64,000 nt of DNA from Podospora bellae-mahoneyi (lineage: Eukaryota; Ascomycota; Sordariomycetes; Sordariales; Podosporaceae): the NCBI RefSeq assembly GCF_035222275.1, contig NC_085884.1:3224001-3288000 (forward strand), read 5' to 3'. Of this stretch, positions 22,442 through 32,898 are shown piece by piece. Each line of letters opens with the position of its first letter. Within the stretch, counting starts at the first letter, position 1. The notes beneath the pieces were generated by a model. That model made no database searches, had not been told where the DNA came from, and saw only the letters and a list, made by a program, of their open reading frames with translations. Both the position numbers and the translations under genes were made by a program.

Positions 22442-22560
22442 ACATACGACCATAGGCAGTTGAATACACGGGATCCCGTCCGCTCTCCCCTAGTTAAGCA
22501 ATTGACCGCCAGACCAGTACTCAGGTGGGTGACCACTGGGGAATCCCTGGTGTTGTATGT
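22442..22560 (+). rRNA. 5S ribosomal RNA
   Basis: The 119-base segment starts ACATACGACCATAGG and ends GGTGTTGTATGT. The ends pair as helix I (ACATACGAC with GTTGTATGT, one G-U pair). The interior has 5S landmarks: CCCGTCCGCTC, TTAAGC, and GGTGGGTGACCACTGGGGAATCCC. A T tract (TTTT) at the 3' edge is a pol III-type terminator. Fungi such as Neurospora carry dispersed single 5S genes, and this isolated copy fits that pattern. Some interior positions (GCAATTGACCGCCAGACC) look unlike the common sequence, so it may be a minor type or a drifting copy. Confidence 0.85.
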
Positions 22561-23039
22561 TTTGACTTTTGTGTCATTCTTTTTGCCTTTCCTTGCCTTA
22601 CTAGATTGTGTTAAACTCTTGTTTGGCTTATTGAGTTGATTGAACCAAAGGAAATGATTGAGAAACTACGCAGAAAACTGCTGAACAAAGAGTTTACCAG
22701 TCGAATGTTCGAGTTTTGATGCATCTTATTCGGCTTGCTCAAAATTCGAAAAACAACGAACCTCAAGTGACTTGTCTTTGATACTGGTAACTGGCTCCTT
22801 ACCTTAACATATCGTAGGTCCAAGACACTGAAAGCCCCTAATATGTAAGAGGCACCGTTTGTCCAAATAGATATTACATTATCAATTTTTCTCTCTACTC
22901 TAACTCCAAAGGCAAATCCGTAAACCAAACCTTTTGTGAAGTTGTCGACGGCAGAAACTAGCTCAATATAACCATCGTTGGTCACAACTGCCCTTCTTAA
23001 CAATGGTATCAACAACTGACAATACGTTATCGCACCCAT
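22561..23039. other. Intergenic, AT-richer, no gene recognised
   Basis: A 142-codon open frame on the minus strand (22611-23039) has no motif, a poor start and AT-rich codons. I treat it as non-coding. Confidence 0.4.
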
Positions 23040-23826
23040 TTACTGGCTGACAATGATAAGAATCGTCGGATCGCTCTCCCCCTCAGCCCCGGCATCACCA
23101 TTCCGTCCGGTGCCAGCAGAATCCGTTCCGTTCCGCGCAGGGGAAGAGACGGCCGCAGCCTCGGACGTGGCAGTGGCGGCAGCAGAGGTCACAGACGAGG
23201 CAGGATCCGACTCTCCCGCAGCAGGGGGTGCGGCGGCTTCGCCGTCTTTAGCCTCATCAGCTGGAGCGTCTGCGGGCGCACCAGCCACCGGTGGTGCAGT
23301 CGGGGATGCCTCGGTCTCACCAGCCGCGGAGGTAGCAGCTTCGGTTCCATTGGCGGGCTTCATTATCACTCCAACACCTGCCCCGGCACCGCCAGTAGCC
23401 TTTGCTGTCTCCGTTACAGTTGCGGTTATGGTCGTCTCCCCTGCGACATCTGCACTGTCGGCTGCTGCTGCAGCTGCAGAAAGAGGTCCGAGGATGCCTT
23501 TCACTTGGGAGACGAGAGCGTTGACAGCGTCGATGATGTTGCCGGGTTGGTCAGCTTCTGCTCCCGCCCCCGCTTCGGCTGGGTTGGTGATCTGAGCCGG
23601 TGGAACGGTAGCGTTGCCTGCTGAAGTGGCAGGAGGTGTTAGAGTTGAATTAGCAGCCGGGGCTGAGGCAGTTGTCGGTGTGGGGATTGGTCGGACCACG
23701 AGAGGCGAGGCGGACACGGTTGCTGCTGCTGTGAGAGCTATTGTCAAGGCCACCTGTAGTTGCGGATATTGATAAGAATCCTTTTCAAGCGTAAAGGGGA
23801 AAGAATTATACCTTCTTGTTGACCAT
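23040..23826 (-). CDS. Secreted Ala/Ser/Thr-rich low-complexity protein, about 242 aa
   Basis: Exon 1 is 23826-23812 (15 nt, MVNKK) and exon 2 is 23753-23040. Splicing the 58-nt intron gives MVNKKVALTIALTAAATVSA, a clear signal peptide, followed by SPLVVRPIPTP. The mature part is rich in Ala, Thr, Pro and Gly with N-G-T and N-S-T glycosylation sites, and it has a hydrophobic segment, IDAVNALVSQVKGIL, in the first third. It resembles small fungal cell-wall or surface proteins in composition only. No catalytic domain is seen. The C-terminus ends DPTILIIVSQ, which is short for a GPI signal, so a further 3' exon is possible. Confidence 0.65.
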
Positions 23827-26668
23827 CTTGGATGTGTCGTCAAAATCTATATGATTTGAAAAAAGTGAACGGCACCGAACCTAGAAGTACCTCCACGACC
23901 AAAAAAAATTGAAAGCTGACGGAACAAGTGAAAGAGATCTATCCAGTAGATCAAGAAGGAGTGTAAACTTAACGTCAACAAAGAAAGAAAGATGAGCGTC
24001 TAGCGCCCGAAGAAAAGAGCAGAAGTGAGCAGGAAAGCAGTAGCGAGCGTTTGGCAAAACAGACAGAATCCGGAGACACAATTAGGATTTCGTGTTCCTT
24101 ATTATACTGTGTCTTCTTCCTCAACTGCCATCCTTCCTGTCGACCTCCGCATAATGCAACGGGAAAATCATCGACATCGTTTTGCAAATCAAACCTCTGG
24201 TAAGCGTCCCATATTCGTGATCTGAATACATCTCAGTAAGGTGTGGCAAAATTGAAGTGCTTTGGGGTGAGAAATGTGAGATAAACTCCGACTCGAGAAG
24301 TCGTGTGATATACGCTTCAGTGTTGAACATCTGGCCAAACAAGAGACCAGCAAGGGTTTAGAAGGTAGAGGTTTCCGTGGCTGATTGACTAATGTGGCCC
24401 ATTTTGATAACCTCGGTGGTGAGCCACATGAACTTGGCAGAGATAATCTTAGCTCAGCACGCGGCGCAGTCGATCACGAATGTCTGTGCGAAAGTAAGAG
24501 CGGCCGCAGCTGCAGAGTGCCAAAGTCCAGTCTGTGCTTGACCCCCCATCTTCTGGGATTTTGATCCCCAACAAGAGACATGTTTCGCGGTGAGGCTTGC
24601 ACGAATCACGCTGCAGGGTCTGTCACGACCACGTTCACCAGCAGGTGAACCCTGGTCAGAACAGGTCCATAGTTGACGGCTTGCATACCGAGGGATTGGA
24701 TAAGGCGAAGAACTGGGGAAAAAGAGACGAGGAGCCCCTGTGGCGCACATGGCATCGGTGGTCTCTGGGACAGAACAGCCAGTCAGAAAACCGTCCCAGG
24801 GAGAAAATGCTGCTGGCTCCTCCAGCATCCGTGATAAGCCGGGTACACCGGCCGTCGATTTTGCATAGTTGGCGGCTGAGACGGCCGCCGGACCGATTGG
24901 ACCAGGTGAACAAAAACGAGGCTACCGGTGTTGCTTCTTGTACACCTGAGCTAGCCAAACAAACGGGAGCTATCCAGCCTACGAACAGGCTGTTGCTGAT
25001 GAAGCTTTGGCGATGTGCCACGGCTCGCCGTTGAAGATTGCGGAAGGGTGGGGTATCAGCTCTAAGGGGATGAGGCGCCCAGACCAGGTGGGGGGTGGTG
25101 GGTGGGTAGGGCTTGGACGCGATAGGCTCCACCACAAACCGATCCTTCATGGGTTCATCATGAACCTCTTTCCCCATCGAGATGCCTTCATTTTCTGTGC
25201 AGCGAAGCACCTCGCATTATTCTCATGCCGGTGGCATTGCGATGGCAACACCTCTGTGCTGCCCGACTGTCCCGACGTGACCTCACTGCAGACCGACCGT
25301 CGCAATATCAGACAGCCTGCGCCAACAGTGTTTCATGCCACTCAGCAGCGCGTCAACGACGCCCTTGAACGCGACCTTTGTCAGCAGGAACAACACTTGG
25401 AACACTTATCACAAGCATCACAGGCGAACACTCGAGCCATTTGCAACCGCAACCTCCTATCAAAAAGACGCATTTCATCGCCATTACACATCCCGCGGCT
25501 CAACGTCTCCTTATCAACTGCCCAGACCTCTCCCCAGTCGTCAATCATACCTTATCCGCTAGTGCCATGCAGTCAATGCCTAGTGGACTGCCAGGGGGAT
25601 CACAGGCCCAGACGCTCCCTCCACACACAACCTCTGCCTTGGAGCCCTCGACAACCTCATCGGTCATCTCGTCCTGCATCAGAAGGTCGCACCGTTGTAG
25701 GGTAGCCCCCTCTTCCATATTGAGACAGGGTACACGATGGTGCATCACTATCGTGCCGCCCGGGAAACTGGATGGTTCAGGAAGCCCTGATCCCCAGACC
25801 CCAGCTCCACGGTACCATCATGGACGACATAAATCTCCTAGGGCATCATATCACGTACCTACTTCGCATGGCTCTTGTTCTGGCCCACGATGGATAGCTT
25901 TCCTCGTGAACTGCTGTAGATCAAGCTGATCTGCCTTTGCTTTTCTTCATCTTTCCTTTCCTTTTGTGTTTCTGATCAGCTCTCAAGTATTGCATCTGCT
26001 TACTGCCGGCCCTTCTTGTTGTCTTGGCACCTTATTTATTGCCCGGCCGATAAGCAGCCCGCAACGTTGATACCTCGCCCGGCCTGCAGGTGTGCGCCGA
26101 GATTCCAGACGAGGATTGCGACTGCATATAGCCTTGACCCGAGCAATCGGCTTGGTCCCCGTCTCTGACGCAGCATTCTCGAATAGGAGAGGCCTGAGAA
26201 CCAACGATACATGTAAGGGAAGACGGACTCCCACTCGCCGCCACATTGGGAAAAAGCAAGCAGCATCCCGTTCCTTTTCGTCGAACGAGAATTTCCACCC
26301 ATCTTTTTCTTCTCCTCCTTTGCTCTCGACCTCGACGGTTCCTGTTTCTTTCTTGCGCAACATACTCTCCTTTCCCACCCTCTACCCGCGTCAATATAAC
26401 TGCTGGCGAGTCTCAACTCTGCCGTCCGTCTGCAGTCCAACGCCCTCCACCGGAGCCGAGGCGGCAGTCAAAAGATTTTTGCAAGCGCCACTTGAGTGCA
26501 GAAACGGCCCGCAACGATCACCCGTGATCACAGACGCCGTTCCCATCCAAACTCTGCCGTGCCCCGCCCATGTTCAAGCTACACCCTACGTTCGACCAAG
26601 TTTCACGCACGATTTCCCCAACCTTATTTTCAGCTATACGGCTCTCTTGAGCCTCTTGGACCAGCATC
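23827..26668. other. Long stretch without a supported gene; includes the leader of the next gene
   Basis: About 2.8 kb. Several open frames of 60-230 codons overlap each other on both strands with no motif or splice logic. The last 700 bases are C/T-rich and continue into the start at 26669, as expected of a long 5' leader with upstream ATGs. I cannot exclude a short lineage-specific gene around 25300-25900. Confidence 0.4.
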
Positions 26669-29600
26669 ATGTCTGGACGCAGCGCCTACGTGCGCAAAAA
26701 GATTACCGAGACGAAGACGGGGGAGCAACAAGGTCATGGTAGAGCCCGGGCAAAATCAACCACCAGCTCTGACAATGTCACCATTAGCGATTACCCGATA
26801 GGGTCCATGCCAGCGCTCCGCCAGGAGAGGGATCTTGTGACAGGGGTCGGAACAACAAACGCGCGATTCTTGAAGTTCTCTGAGCATGCTCGCGAAGATG
26901 AGATGATGGCATATCGAGGAGACGTTCCCTCCTATGTCCCTCAGAGCAGTGGAAGTCAGAGTGGATCCAGTGTGGATGGACGACGAGACGGCGCAAGCAC
27001 TTCCCAGCGGAATAGGCCGCTTAACGATTTTGCCTATGCTCGTGCGCGGCGGCCGGTCATCAAGACGGAAGATGTGTCAGGGATAGAAAAGTCCGGGCTG
27101 CGAAGCATGCTGGACAAGAGGAGTGATGACTTTCGGAAGGGGTTGGCCAAGACTTTTGCTTTCAAGAAGAAGGACAAGAAGGGGAGCAACGCTGAGAAGG
27201 CTGGCGACTTTAGACCAGAGTCTTCGGCCACTGTGCGACCCTCTCCCATTTCAGCTGACTTCAACGACGGCTATGATGCCGACGTTTCACCCATCCAGTA
27301 TCAACCATCGCCATCTGGACCACATCCCGGGGTTCCTTGGGACGACACAGGAATGCTGTCGCCTCCACCCTCCGGGAAGCTACCACCCACACCGGGCTCC
27401 TCAGGAGCGCCTCCTATCAGGCGGTGGATAGGAGCTGGAAGACCAGTTCAGCGCTGGAATAAGCTGCGGAAGGATCCAGAGCTGTGGGACCCCAACGGAG
27501 ATGTGCTGGTGTTCTTTGGGACCAAGGGTCAATCTCCGCGGCCAAACCCGTCTTTTCGCTTGTCTTCGCACATCATTGAGGCGACCGAGTCTCGGTTCCT
27601 CATTACACTTTTACGAGAGGGCTCGACAGAAGAGGATATCCACTTGCCACCATCGCCTGCCGGCGCACCACCAATGCTGCAACGGCATAACACACACGGG
27701 CAACATCTTGCTGCAGGGGGCATCGGTCGTGGCGGGCACCCGACACCACCAGTTTCGGAAGACAACAGCTGGGAGGCTGACGGGCAGATCTCGTACGAAC
27801 TGTACTTCCCAACCCCCGTCAGCATGAGCAAACTTGACCAGTTTCGACATCACATTACTACCCGCAATGTGTTTGCAATGCTCTACCACTCCTCCCTTGT
27901 TGGCTTGTCGTTATACCAAGCTCTGACAGATCTTCACTCAAGACTGGAGTCATACATGCCACCCGAAACTGACAATGTTGGCACGATTCTCAACTATCTA
28001 TCTGCCCGCGGTATTGATGATGTGCGCAATGATCCGGAGACTGCCGTCAGCCTGCTGGCCTGGAGCGAGCAGAGCGACGTCCGGTGGGAGGAGGGCTGGC
28101 GCGAGAGCTTCTTGCATTGCGCGGGGATGTACTCACGGCTTGAGACTTGCTCTGATTTCCGATATCTCACTCCTATCACCAGAGCTCTTCTCGAACGCGC
28201 GTGTCTCGAGACACAGCTTCGTGTTCAAGCAGCGGAGGAGCGTCTCGCTGCCTTCCAGTACAGCGACATGTGGCCGGCAGCTGTGGCCACAGCAGCCAGC
28301 ACCAGTGGTCCTGTTGGTGCTGCGCCAGCTAAAGCAGCTGCCGACAGACTGCAGAACTTTTTCGTTCAGTACTACACTCGGGAATATGGCTCCTGGCCGC
28401 CGCCACTATCACCCTCGGGAGGAGCAGATCCTTATGCCACGGCAATGGTCCAAGGAGTACTGGAAGAAGAGGAAGACATCTGGCTCACCCGGACAGTCGC
28501 TCAAGCCTTGCAAAAGGACTTTGCCGCGCTATACGACTACCTCGTCAACCGGGACATTGTCTGGGACGTGTCGGAAGCACGCTCCAGCAGGAAATGGATG
28601 ATGGTCAGCGAAAGCGGCAACCGAGCCTTTGAGGCCGACACCGAAGACCTCCCGATGACGGACATGCTCATCGAATTTGACAACAAACACCGCTTCCCTC
28701 ACATCCCGCACCCTTATCCCCTCGTCCCGGAATCCATCCCCCCTTCTCTCAATCCAAACAAGGACGCGCCATCCACCAGCGGAGGCGGCATGTTTGGTAA
28801 TAAATCCTCCAAAAAGCCCACCGCCACAACCACCCGTGCTGGTGCGCTCGACCGCCGCATCCAACTCGCCTACACTGAAGCAACCAACATCTGCATCCTC
28901 GGCTCAGACTTCACCCACTCCGACCTCCTCGATGCCTTTTCCAAGTTTGAGAAATCCGACAAAATCTCCGAAGTTGACCCCGCCACTGCCCGACGGGGCC
29001 GATGGGTTCTTGTCTATGGTATCCTCCAAACCCTCGCATCCGTCTCGGTTGACGCCCCCAACGTCCGCTACCGCGACAATGTTACCTACCACCTCTCTCC
29101 CCGGCTCAAAGGCAACACCAAGCTCCCCCCGTGGAAAGGCTCTTCCAACCCCTCGGCCAACCCAGAGGCATCCCACGAGTTGTCCCACTGCTGGGTCATC
29201 CCCCAAACTTGGCGAGCCACTTCCCAGCACGGGGGGAGCAGCGTATCTAACAGCGGAGCGGAAGAAAACTCGACCGACGAGCAAGACGATTTTTACCCGG
29301 CTTATGGCTACGGTGGGAGGTCGTATAACTTCCCCTTGCCGTCCTCCCGGGCGCCCAGTTCGGCGGGTGGGTACAGGAATAACAACAAATCACTCCGCTC
29401 CGGCAGCAGCCGCGCACCGTCTACTGCGTATAGTAATAACTTGTCTTCTGCTGCGTCTGTCATGTCTCACTCGGAGACTGGCTCTGAGGCGGGGGGGTCG
29501 AGTATCTGGTCGCCTCCCCCTTCCTCGGCCGGGGGTGGATCACGGAGGGTAACCTCCTCCTCGCGACGTCGGGACAATGCCAAGGTTTCGGTGGCTCCTG

Positions 29601-29935
29601 GTGGAGGGGGAGGGAGGTATATTGATCCTGTTGAAGAAGGGGGGTGGGCTGCCCCGGGGCAGACCTATGCCTCCCGCCCTGGGACTGGGACTGGCACTGG
29701 GACTGGGACTGGGACTGGGATGGGGATGGGGACGGGGACGGGGACGGGGGGGTATAACAACAAGGAGGAGGGGGATGATGGGAGGAGTTTTACTACTGCT
29801 TATACCAGTCGCGGGGGGGAGAGGGATAGGAGCCGTGTGAGGGGGGGGAGTGGGCAGAGGGAGAGGAGCAGTCCGCCGGTGATACGGGATTTCGACTTTG
29901 ATGGGTTGGATGTTATTGATGATCATGCTCCTTGA
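26669..29935 (+). CDS. Large DUF8004-like fungal protein, 1088 aa, intronless
   Basis: One uninterrupted frame from ATG at 26669. The N-terminal 250 residues are basic and low-complexity (KTFAFKKKDKKGS). A folded region follows from about 265: RKDPELWDPNGDVLVFFG, SFRLSSHIIEATESRF, then YELYFPTPVSMSKLDQFRHH. Further helical segments such as LLERACLETQLRVQAAEERL and a block ending LSHCWVIPQTW follow. This order matches a family of long ascomycete proteins that I associate with DUF8004; I recall the name but cannot check it. The last 200 residues are Ser/Gly-rich with a Gly-Thr run. No membrane helix or catalytic motif is seen. Function is unknown. Confidence 0.8.
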   Translation: MSGRSAYVRKKITETKTGEQQGHGRARAKSTTSSDNVTISDYPIGSMPALRQERDLVTGVGTTNARFLKFSEHAREDEMMAYRGDVPSYVPQSSGSQSGSSVDGRRDGASTSQRNRPLNDFAYARARRPVIKTEDVSGIEKSGLRSMLDKRSDDFRKGLAKTFAFKKKDKKGSNAEKAGDFRPESSATVRPSPISADFNDGYDADVSPIQYQPSPSGPHPGVPWDDTGMLSPPPSGKLPPTPGSSGAPPIRRWIGAGRPVQRWNKLRKDPELWDPNGDVLVFFGTKGQSPRPNPSFRLSSHIIEATESRFLITLLREGSTEEDIHLPPSPAGAPPMLQRHNTHGQHLAAGGIGRGGHPTPPVSEDNSWEADGQISYELYFPTPVSMSKLDQFRHHITTRNVFAMLYHSSLVGLSLYQALTDLHSRLESYMPPETDNVGTILNYLSARGIDDVRNDPETAVSLLAWSEQSDVRWEEGWRESFLHCAGMYSRLETCSDFRYLTPITRALLERACLETQLRVQAAEERLAAFQYSDMWPAAVATAASTSGPVGAAPAKAAADRLQNFFVQYYTREYGSWPPPLSPSGGADPYATAMVQGVLEEEEDIWLTRTVAQALQKDFAALYDYLVNRDIVWDVSEARSSRKWMMVSESGNRAFEADTEDLPMTDMLIEFDNKHRFPHIPHPYPLVPESIPPSLNPNKDAPSTSGGGMFGNKSSKKPTATTTRAGALDRRIQLAYTEATNICILGSDFTHSDLLDAFSKFEKSDKISEVDPATARRGRWVLVYGILQTLASVSVDAPNVRYRDNVTYHLSPRLKGNTKLPPWKGSSNPSANPEASHELSHCWVIPQTWRATSQHGGSSVSNSGAEENSTDEQDDFYPAYGYGGRSYNFPLPSSRAPSSAGGYRNNNKSLRSGSSRAPSTAYSNNLSSAASVMSHSETGSEAGGSSIWSPPPSSAGGGSRRVTSSSRRRDNAKVSVAPGGGGGRYIDPVEEGGWAAPGQTYASRPGTGTGTGTGTGTGMGMGTGTGTGGYNNKEEGDDGRSFTTAYTSRGGERDRSRVRGGSGQRERSSPPVIRDFDFDGLDVIDDHAP
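29680..29750 (+). repeat. GGGACT/GGGACG tandem repeat inside the DUF8004-like gene
   Basis: Six-base units (GGGACT, then GGGACG) repeat about ten times and encode an alternating Gly-Thr run with two Met interruptions. Because the unit is six bases, length changes keep the frame. Confidence 0.8.
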
Positions 29936-31552
29936 GGGCGGTTTTCGTTAGGGTGGCAGGTGTAGGTGTTGCGATATGGAATGGGTGGTGGTGTATCAAT
30001 TATTTTGAGGGGATGTTTTGGGAACAGGCATGAGGGAGCAAGTAATGGTAATACACTGACACATCCGTTTCATTCACATCCAACGCCGTGAAGAAGGTTT
30101 AGCAGTCCTTTCCACAACTTAAGCCTGATTTGAAGGGGTGTTATTCCTGGCACAAACGCCCACCCCCCCAAAAAAAAATCCCTCTTGTCCCCCCCGTTGG
30201 GCTTATTCCAACAGTAAATACCCTCACCCATCTTCGCACCGAAAAGTGCCAAGATACCTGGGAAACAATGTCCTCAGCTTGAGGTACGCCTCGACCCTCT
30301 TGTTCAAATCTCCCTTCCTCGTCTTCTTTTATCCATATCTTTTTGACCGCGACGATCTCAAGGGTGGGGTATTCTCTAACCATATGTAGGCCGTGTTGGT
30401 TTCTAGTCTTCGTTTATCGCATATGTCTGCACTATTCCTTTGCTGTTTTTCCCATAGTAGAGAGTGTTGCGGGGTTGCCAGGGGAGGATGCATCGTTCTG
30501 TTTAGTGTGCGGCTGTTTGATGACTTCTCTTCTAATGAAACCGGGTTGAACAAGTTTTGGTAGTCCTTAAACGCCATCCAAGCAGCTGCGTCGGTTCCGA
30601 AAACGGCGTCACAGGAATGGCGAGGGAGGTGGATGTCGTCTGTGTTGTTGGCGAGGAAGTGGGTTGATGTATTGAGGTGATGAGCAGGAGACAAGGGTGG
30701 AGAGTATGCGGAGGAAGCGGTTTTGTAACGTGGTGATTTGAGCTGGGGAGGTGCTGGGGGGTAGTATCGAGTGAAGTTGGGAGGTAGTCCAGTAGGCTTG
30801 GAGGGCGGGGTAGGGGATGTAGTAGGCTGAGTGGTTGTTTGGGGTGGCGCTTTCAAGGTGGTGAAGGGGTCAACTACCGTGCTGACGAAGGGGAGGGGGG
30901 GGGGGGAACACTCAGATGGTGGTGGGGGGAGCAGCGGTTGCGAAGTCGTTTAAAAGGGGAGGATGTCATATTTATTTGTAGAGCCCTAGAATAAACAATA
31001 TACACAGAGATGTCTTGGGAGCAATCGCTTCGTTCACTCATGACAGTTGGAGGCCTTGATGTTGAACGGCCGTGTGGGGTTGTGTTGGTGCCCATCAAAC
31101 CGCCGGTCTTGACATTTTGCATCAACCACCCCTGATGGGCACTACAAGCTGCTCATCACAAAATATCACAGGGCGGCTACCTATCTTTCGTGTCAAAGCT
31201 CCTGCTATTGACTGGCACACAAGTTCCGATGACTTTTCAGACGACAGAGATATGAAGGATTGGGGATACAAACAACCAAAATCGGGACATTTCTAGCGCG
31301 ACTCCCAGCCTGTTCATCAACAACCGCACCGTCGAGGCAAATCTATACAATCCCTAAAAAGCCAAGCACAACATCAAAAAATCCGCCAAATATACAAACG
31401 CTCAAAACTCAATGGTCGTCACGTCGTAGCCTCGAGCCTTAATATAAACACATTAATCCATCGCTCGTAAGATCTCCTGCCCTTGAACATCACATCATTT
31501 CCAAGAAAAAAACCTCATGTAACCCCCCACCCCAGCCCTAACTCTCCCACAC
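29936..31552. other. Intergenic with weak minus-strand open frames
   Basis: Minus-strand frames at 30856-30329 (Pro/Thr-rich, no ATG start, containing AVFGTDAAAWMAFKDYQNLF) and 30383-30141 (EIVAVKKIWIKEDEEGRF) look faintly protein-like. They have no start, family match or splice chain I trust. Mononucleotide runs of C, A and G occur near 30165-30180 and 30895-30905. Confidence 0.35.
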
Positions 31553-32212
31553 TCAAACATAAGCCCGATGATGGCTATGCCCCCTGCTCCCAGAATAACT
31601 CCTCGACCTTCTCGAGCTCCTCGACCCCCCCCTCGACCTACTCACCCTCCTCGTCTCCACATACCTAACCTTCTCATCCCTCGCCGTATGCCTCCCATGC
31701 ACCCACGCCATTAACGCCGTGATAAAAAAGAAGACAACATTCATGATTCCCATCGCAAAGCAAGCCTTGAGCATCCCGCAGGTCTTGTCAAAGTTAACGC
31801 TGACAACCAGCCACCCGTTTTGTCGCAGAATCGCCCCAGAGGAGCAATCTGCGTTGGCGATCCCACGGAGGTAGTACACGCCCGCGATGAGCGCGCCAAA
31901 GAGACAGAGGTCGATGAACCCGACGAATTGGGCGTTGTTGGAGGAGCGGTGGTAGGAGAAAAGAGTAAAAACTGCCCAGGCGAGGGCGAGGACGGAGACG
32001 ATGAAGAGGACGAGGATGGAGGTTGGGGTCATGAGGTTGGCGGAGAGGTTTATGTTGACGAAGTAGGAGAGCATGCCGACGATGGGGACCTGGAGGGGAT
32101 TGTCAGTACAGAAAGGGGATGTATGTATGGAAGAAGGGAGGGAGGGAGGGGGGCGTACGAGGGTCAATATCTCCATGAAGCGCCAAAAGGCGAACATGAT
32201 TGCGAAGAGCAT
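31553..32212 (-). CDS. MARVEL-like four-helix membrane protein, 196 aa
   Basis: Exons are 32212-32159 and 32089-31553. Splicing joins FWRFMEILTL to VPIVGMLSYFVN in phase 0. Four hydrophobic segments follow the MARVEL layout, at roughly residues 4-28, 42-63, 72-92 and 128-150, with a Cys-containing loop (NADCSSGAIL and DKTCGMLKAC) between helices 3 and 4. The cytosolic tail is Arg/Ser-rich (RRVSRSRGGSRSSRRSRS). MARVEL proteins act in membrane apposition and cortical domains; fungal ones are often plasma-membrane or eisosome-like. The exact role of this one is unknown. Confidence 0.75.
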   Translation of the reverse strand: MLFAIMFAFWRFMEILTLVRPPPSLPSSIHTSPFCTDNPLQVPIVGMLSYFVNINLSANLMTPTSILVLFIVSVLALAWAVFTLFSYHRSSNNAQFVGFIDLCLFGALIAGVYYLRGIANADCSSGAILRQNGWLVVSVNFDKTCGMLKACFAMGIMNVVFFFITALMAWVHGRHTARDEKVRYVETRRVSRSRGGSRSSRRSRSYSGSRGHSHHRAYV

Positions 32213-32328
32213 TTTGGCGATTTGTGCTTTAGGTCAGGCAGCTGTCTTTCGTTATCGTGCACGTATGACGTCCTCAGGGACAAGCGACCGCTGTATGTCT
32301 CGCCTCTCGAAAGGAATTCAGGGTCGAG

Positions 32329-32378
<50 letters not shown>

Positions 32379-32898
32379 GCAAACCAGACCCGACAAACCG
32401 GGAGGGCAGTGGGGGCCGAATCTGTGTTTTTGTTTACCAGCCGTTCGTTCGAGCGTTGCGCAGGAACCCGTTGGACCATCAAACAACCTTATTCTGACGT
32501 CTGTGTTGCTGCGTGGATGGAAACAGAAAGATGGGAGGAAGAGTAATAAAAAAAAAGGATTGCTCGCGATTTGTCAAGAAACGCCGCGCCCACCCGACGC
32601 GGCGCAGCTGACACGACACCGCATCCTGATTTTTCCCTCCAGCAGCATCCGACATCTTCAACACCTGCAGGAGGAGGCTGGGGGGGGGGAGTGGCCCGTC
32701 GTCGGTGAGTTGGATGGTGAGCGGGGGGCCAATCAGAGGGGAATTGTTGTGTGATGTTGTGAGGAGGAAGTGGGGCAGTCACCACGTTGTCGCAAAGTGG
32801 TCTGTGCGGAAGTGTTTGCAGGGAAATCCGAGAGGTTGGTGCCTGGTGGAGGTTTTTATTTTTGTATTTCTTGGATGAACCTTGATGGACAGGCACAA
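32213..32898. other. Intergenic between the MARVEL gene and the catalase gene
   Basis: Apart from the TG repeat listed separately, no gene is supported. It holds the promoter and leader of the MARVEL gene and the 3' flank of the catalase gene, since both are on the minus strand. Confidence 0.4.
32331..32377. repeat. (TG)n microsatellite
   Basis: About 23 uninterrupted TG units, within the likely leader or promoter of the minus-strand MARVEL gene, about 120 bases upstream of its start. Confidence 0.95.

Noticed and set aside
22611-23039. 142-codon minus-strand frame next to the 5S gene
   Set aside because: AT-rich codons, non-ATG start, no similarity to a known domain.
23053-23595. 180-codon plus-strand Ala/Pro-rich frame
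   Set aside because: Antisense of the secreted Ala-rich gene, whose minus-strand model has a signal peptide and a good intron.
25007-25929. Overlapping plus-strand frames of 183-232 codons
   Set aside because: No motif, no splice chain and low-quality starts; more likely upstream and leader sequence.
32073-32546. Plus-strand frame with a Cys-Val run
   Set aside because: The run is translation of the TG microsatellite, and the frame is antisense to the MARVEL gene.
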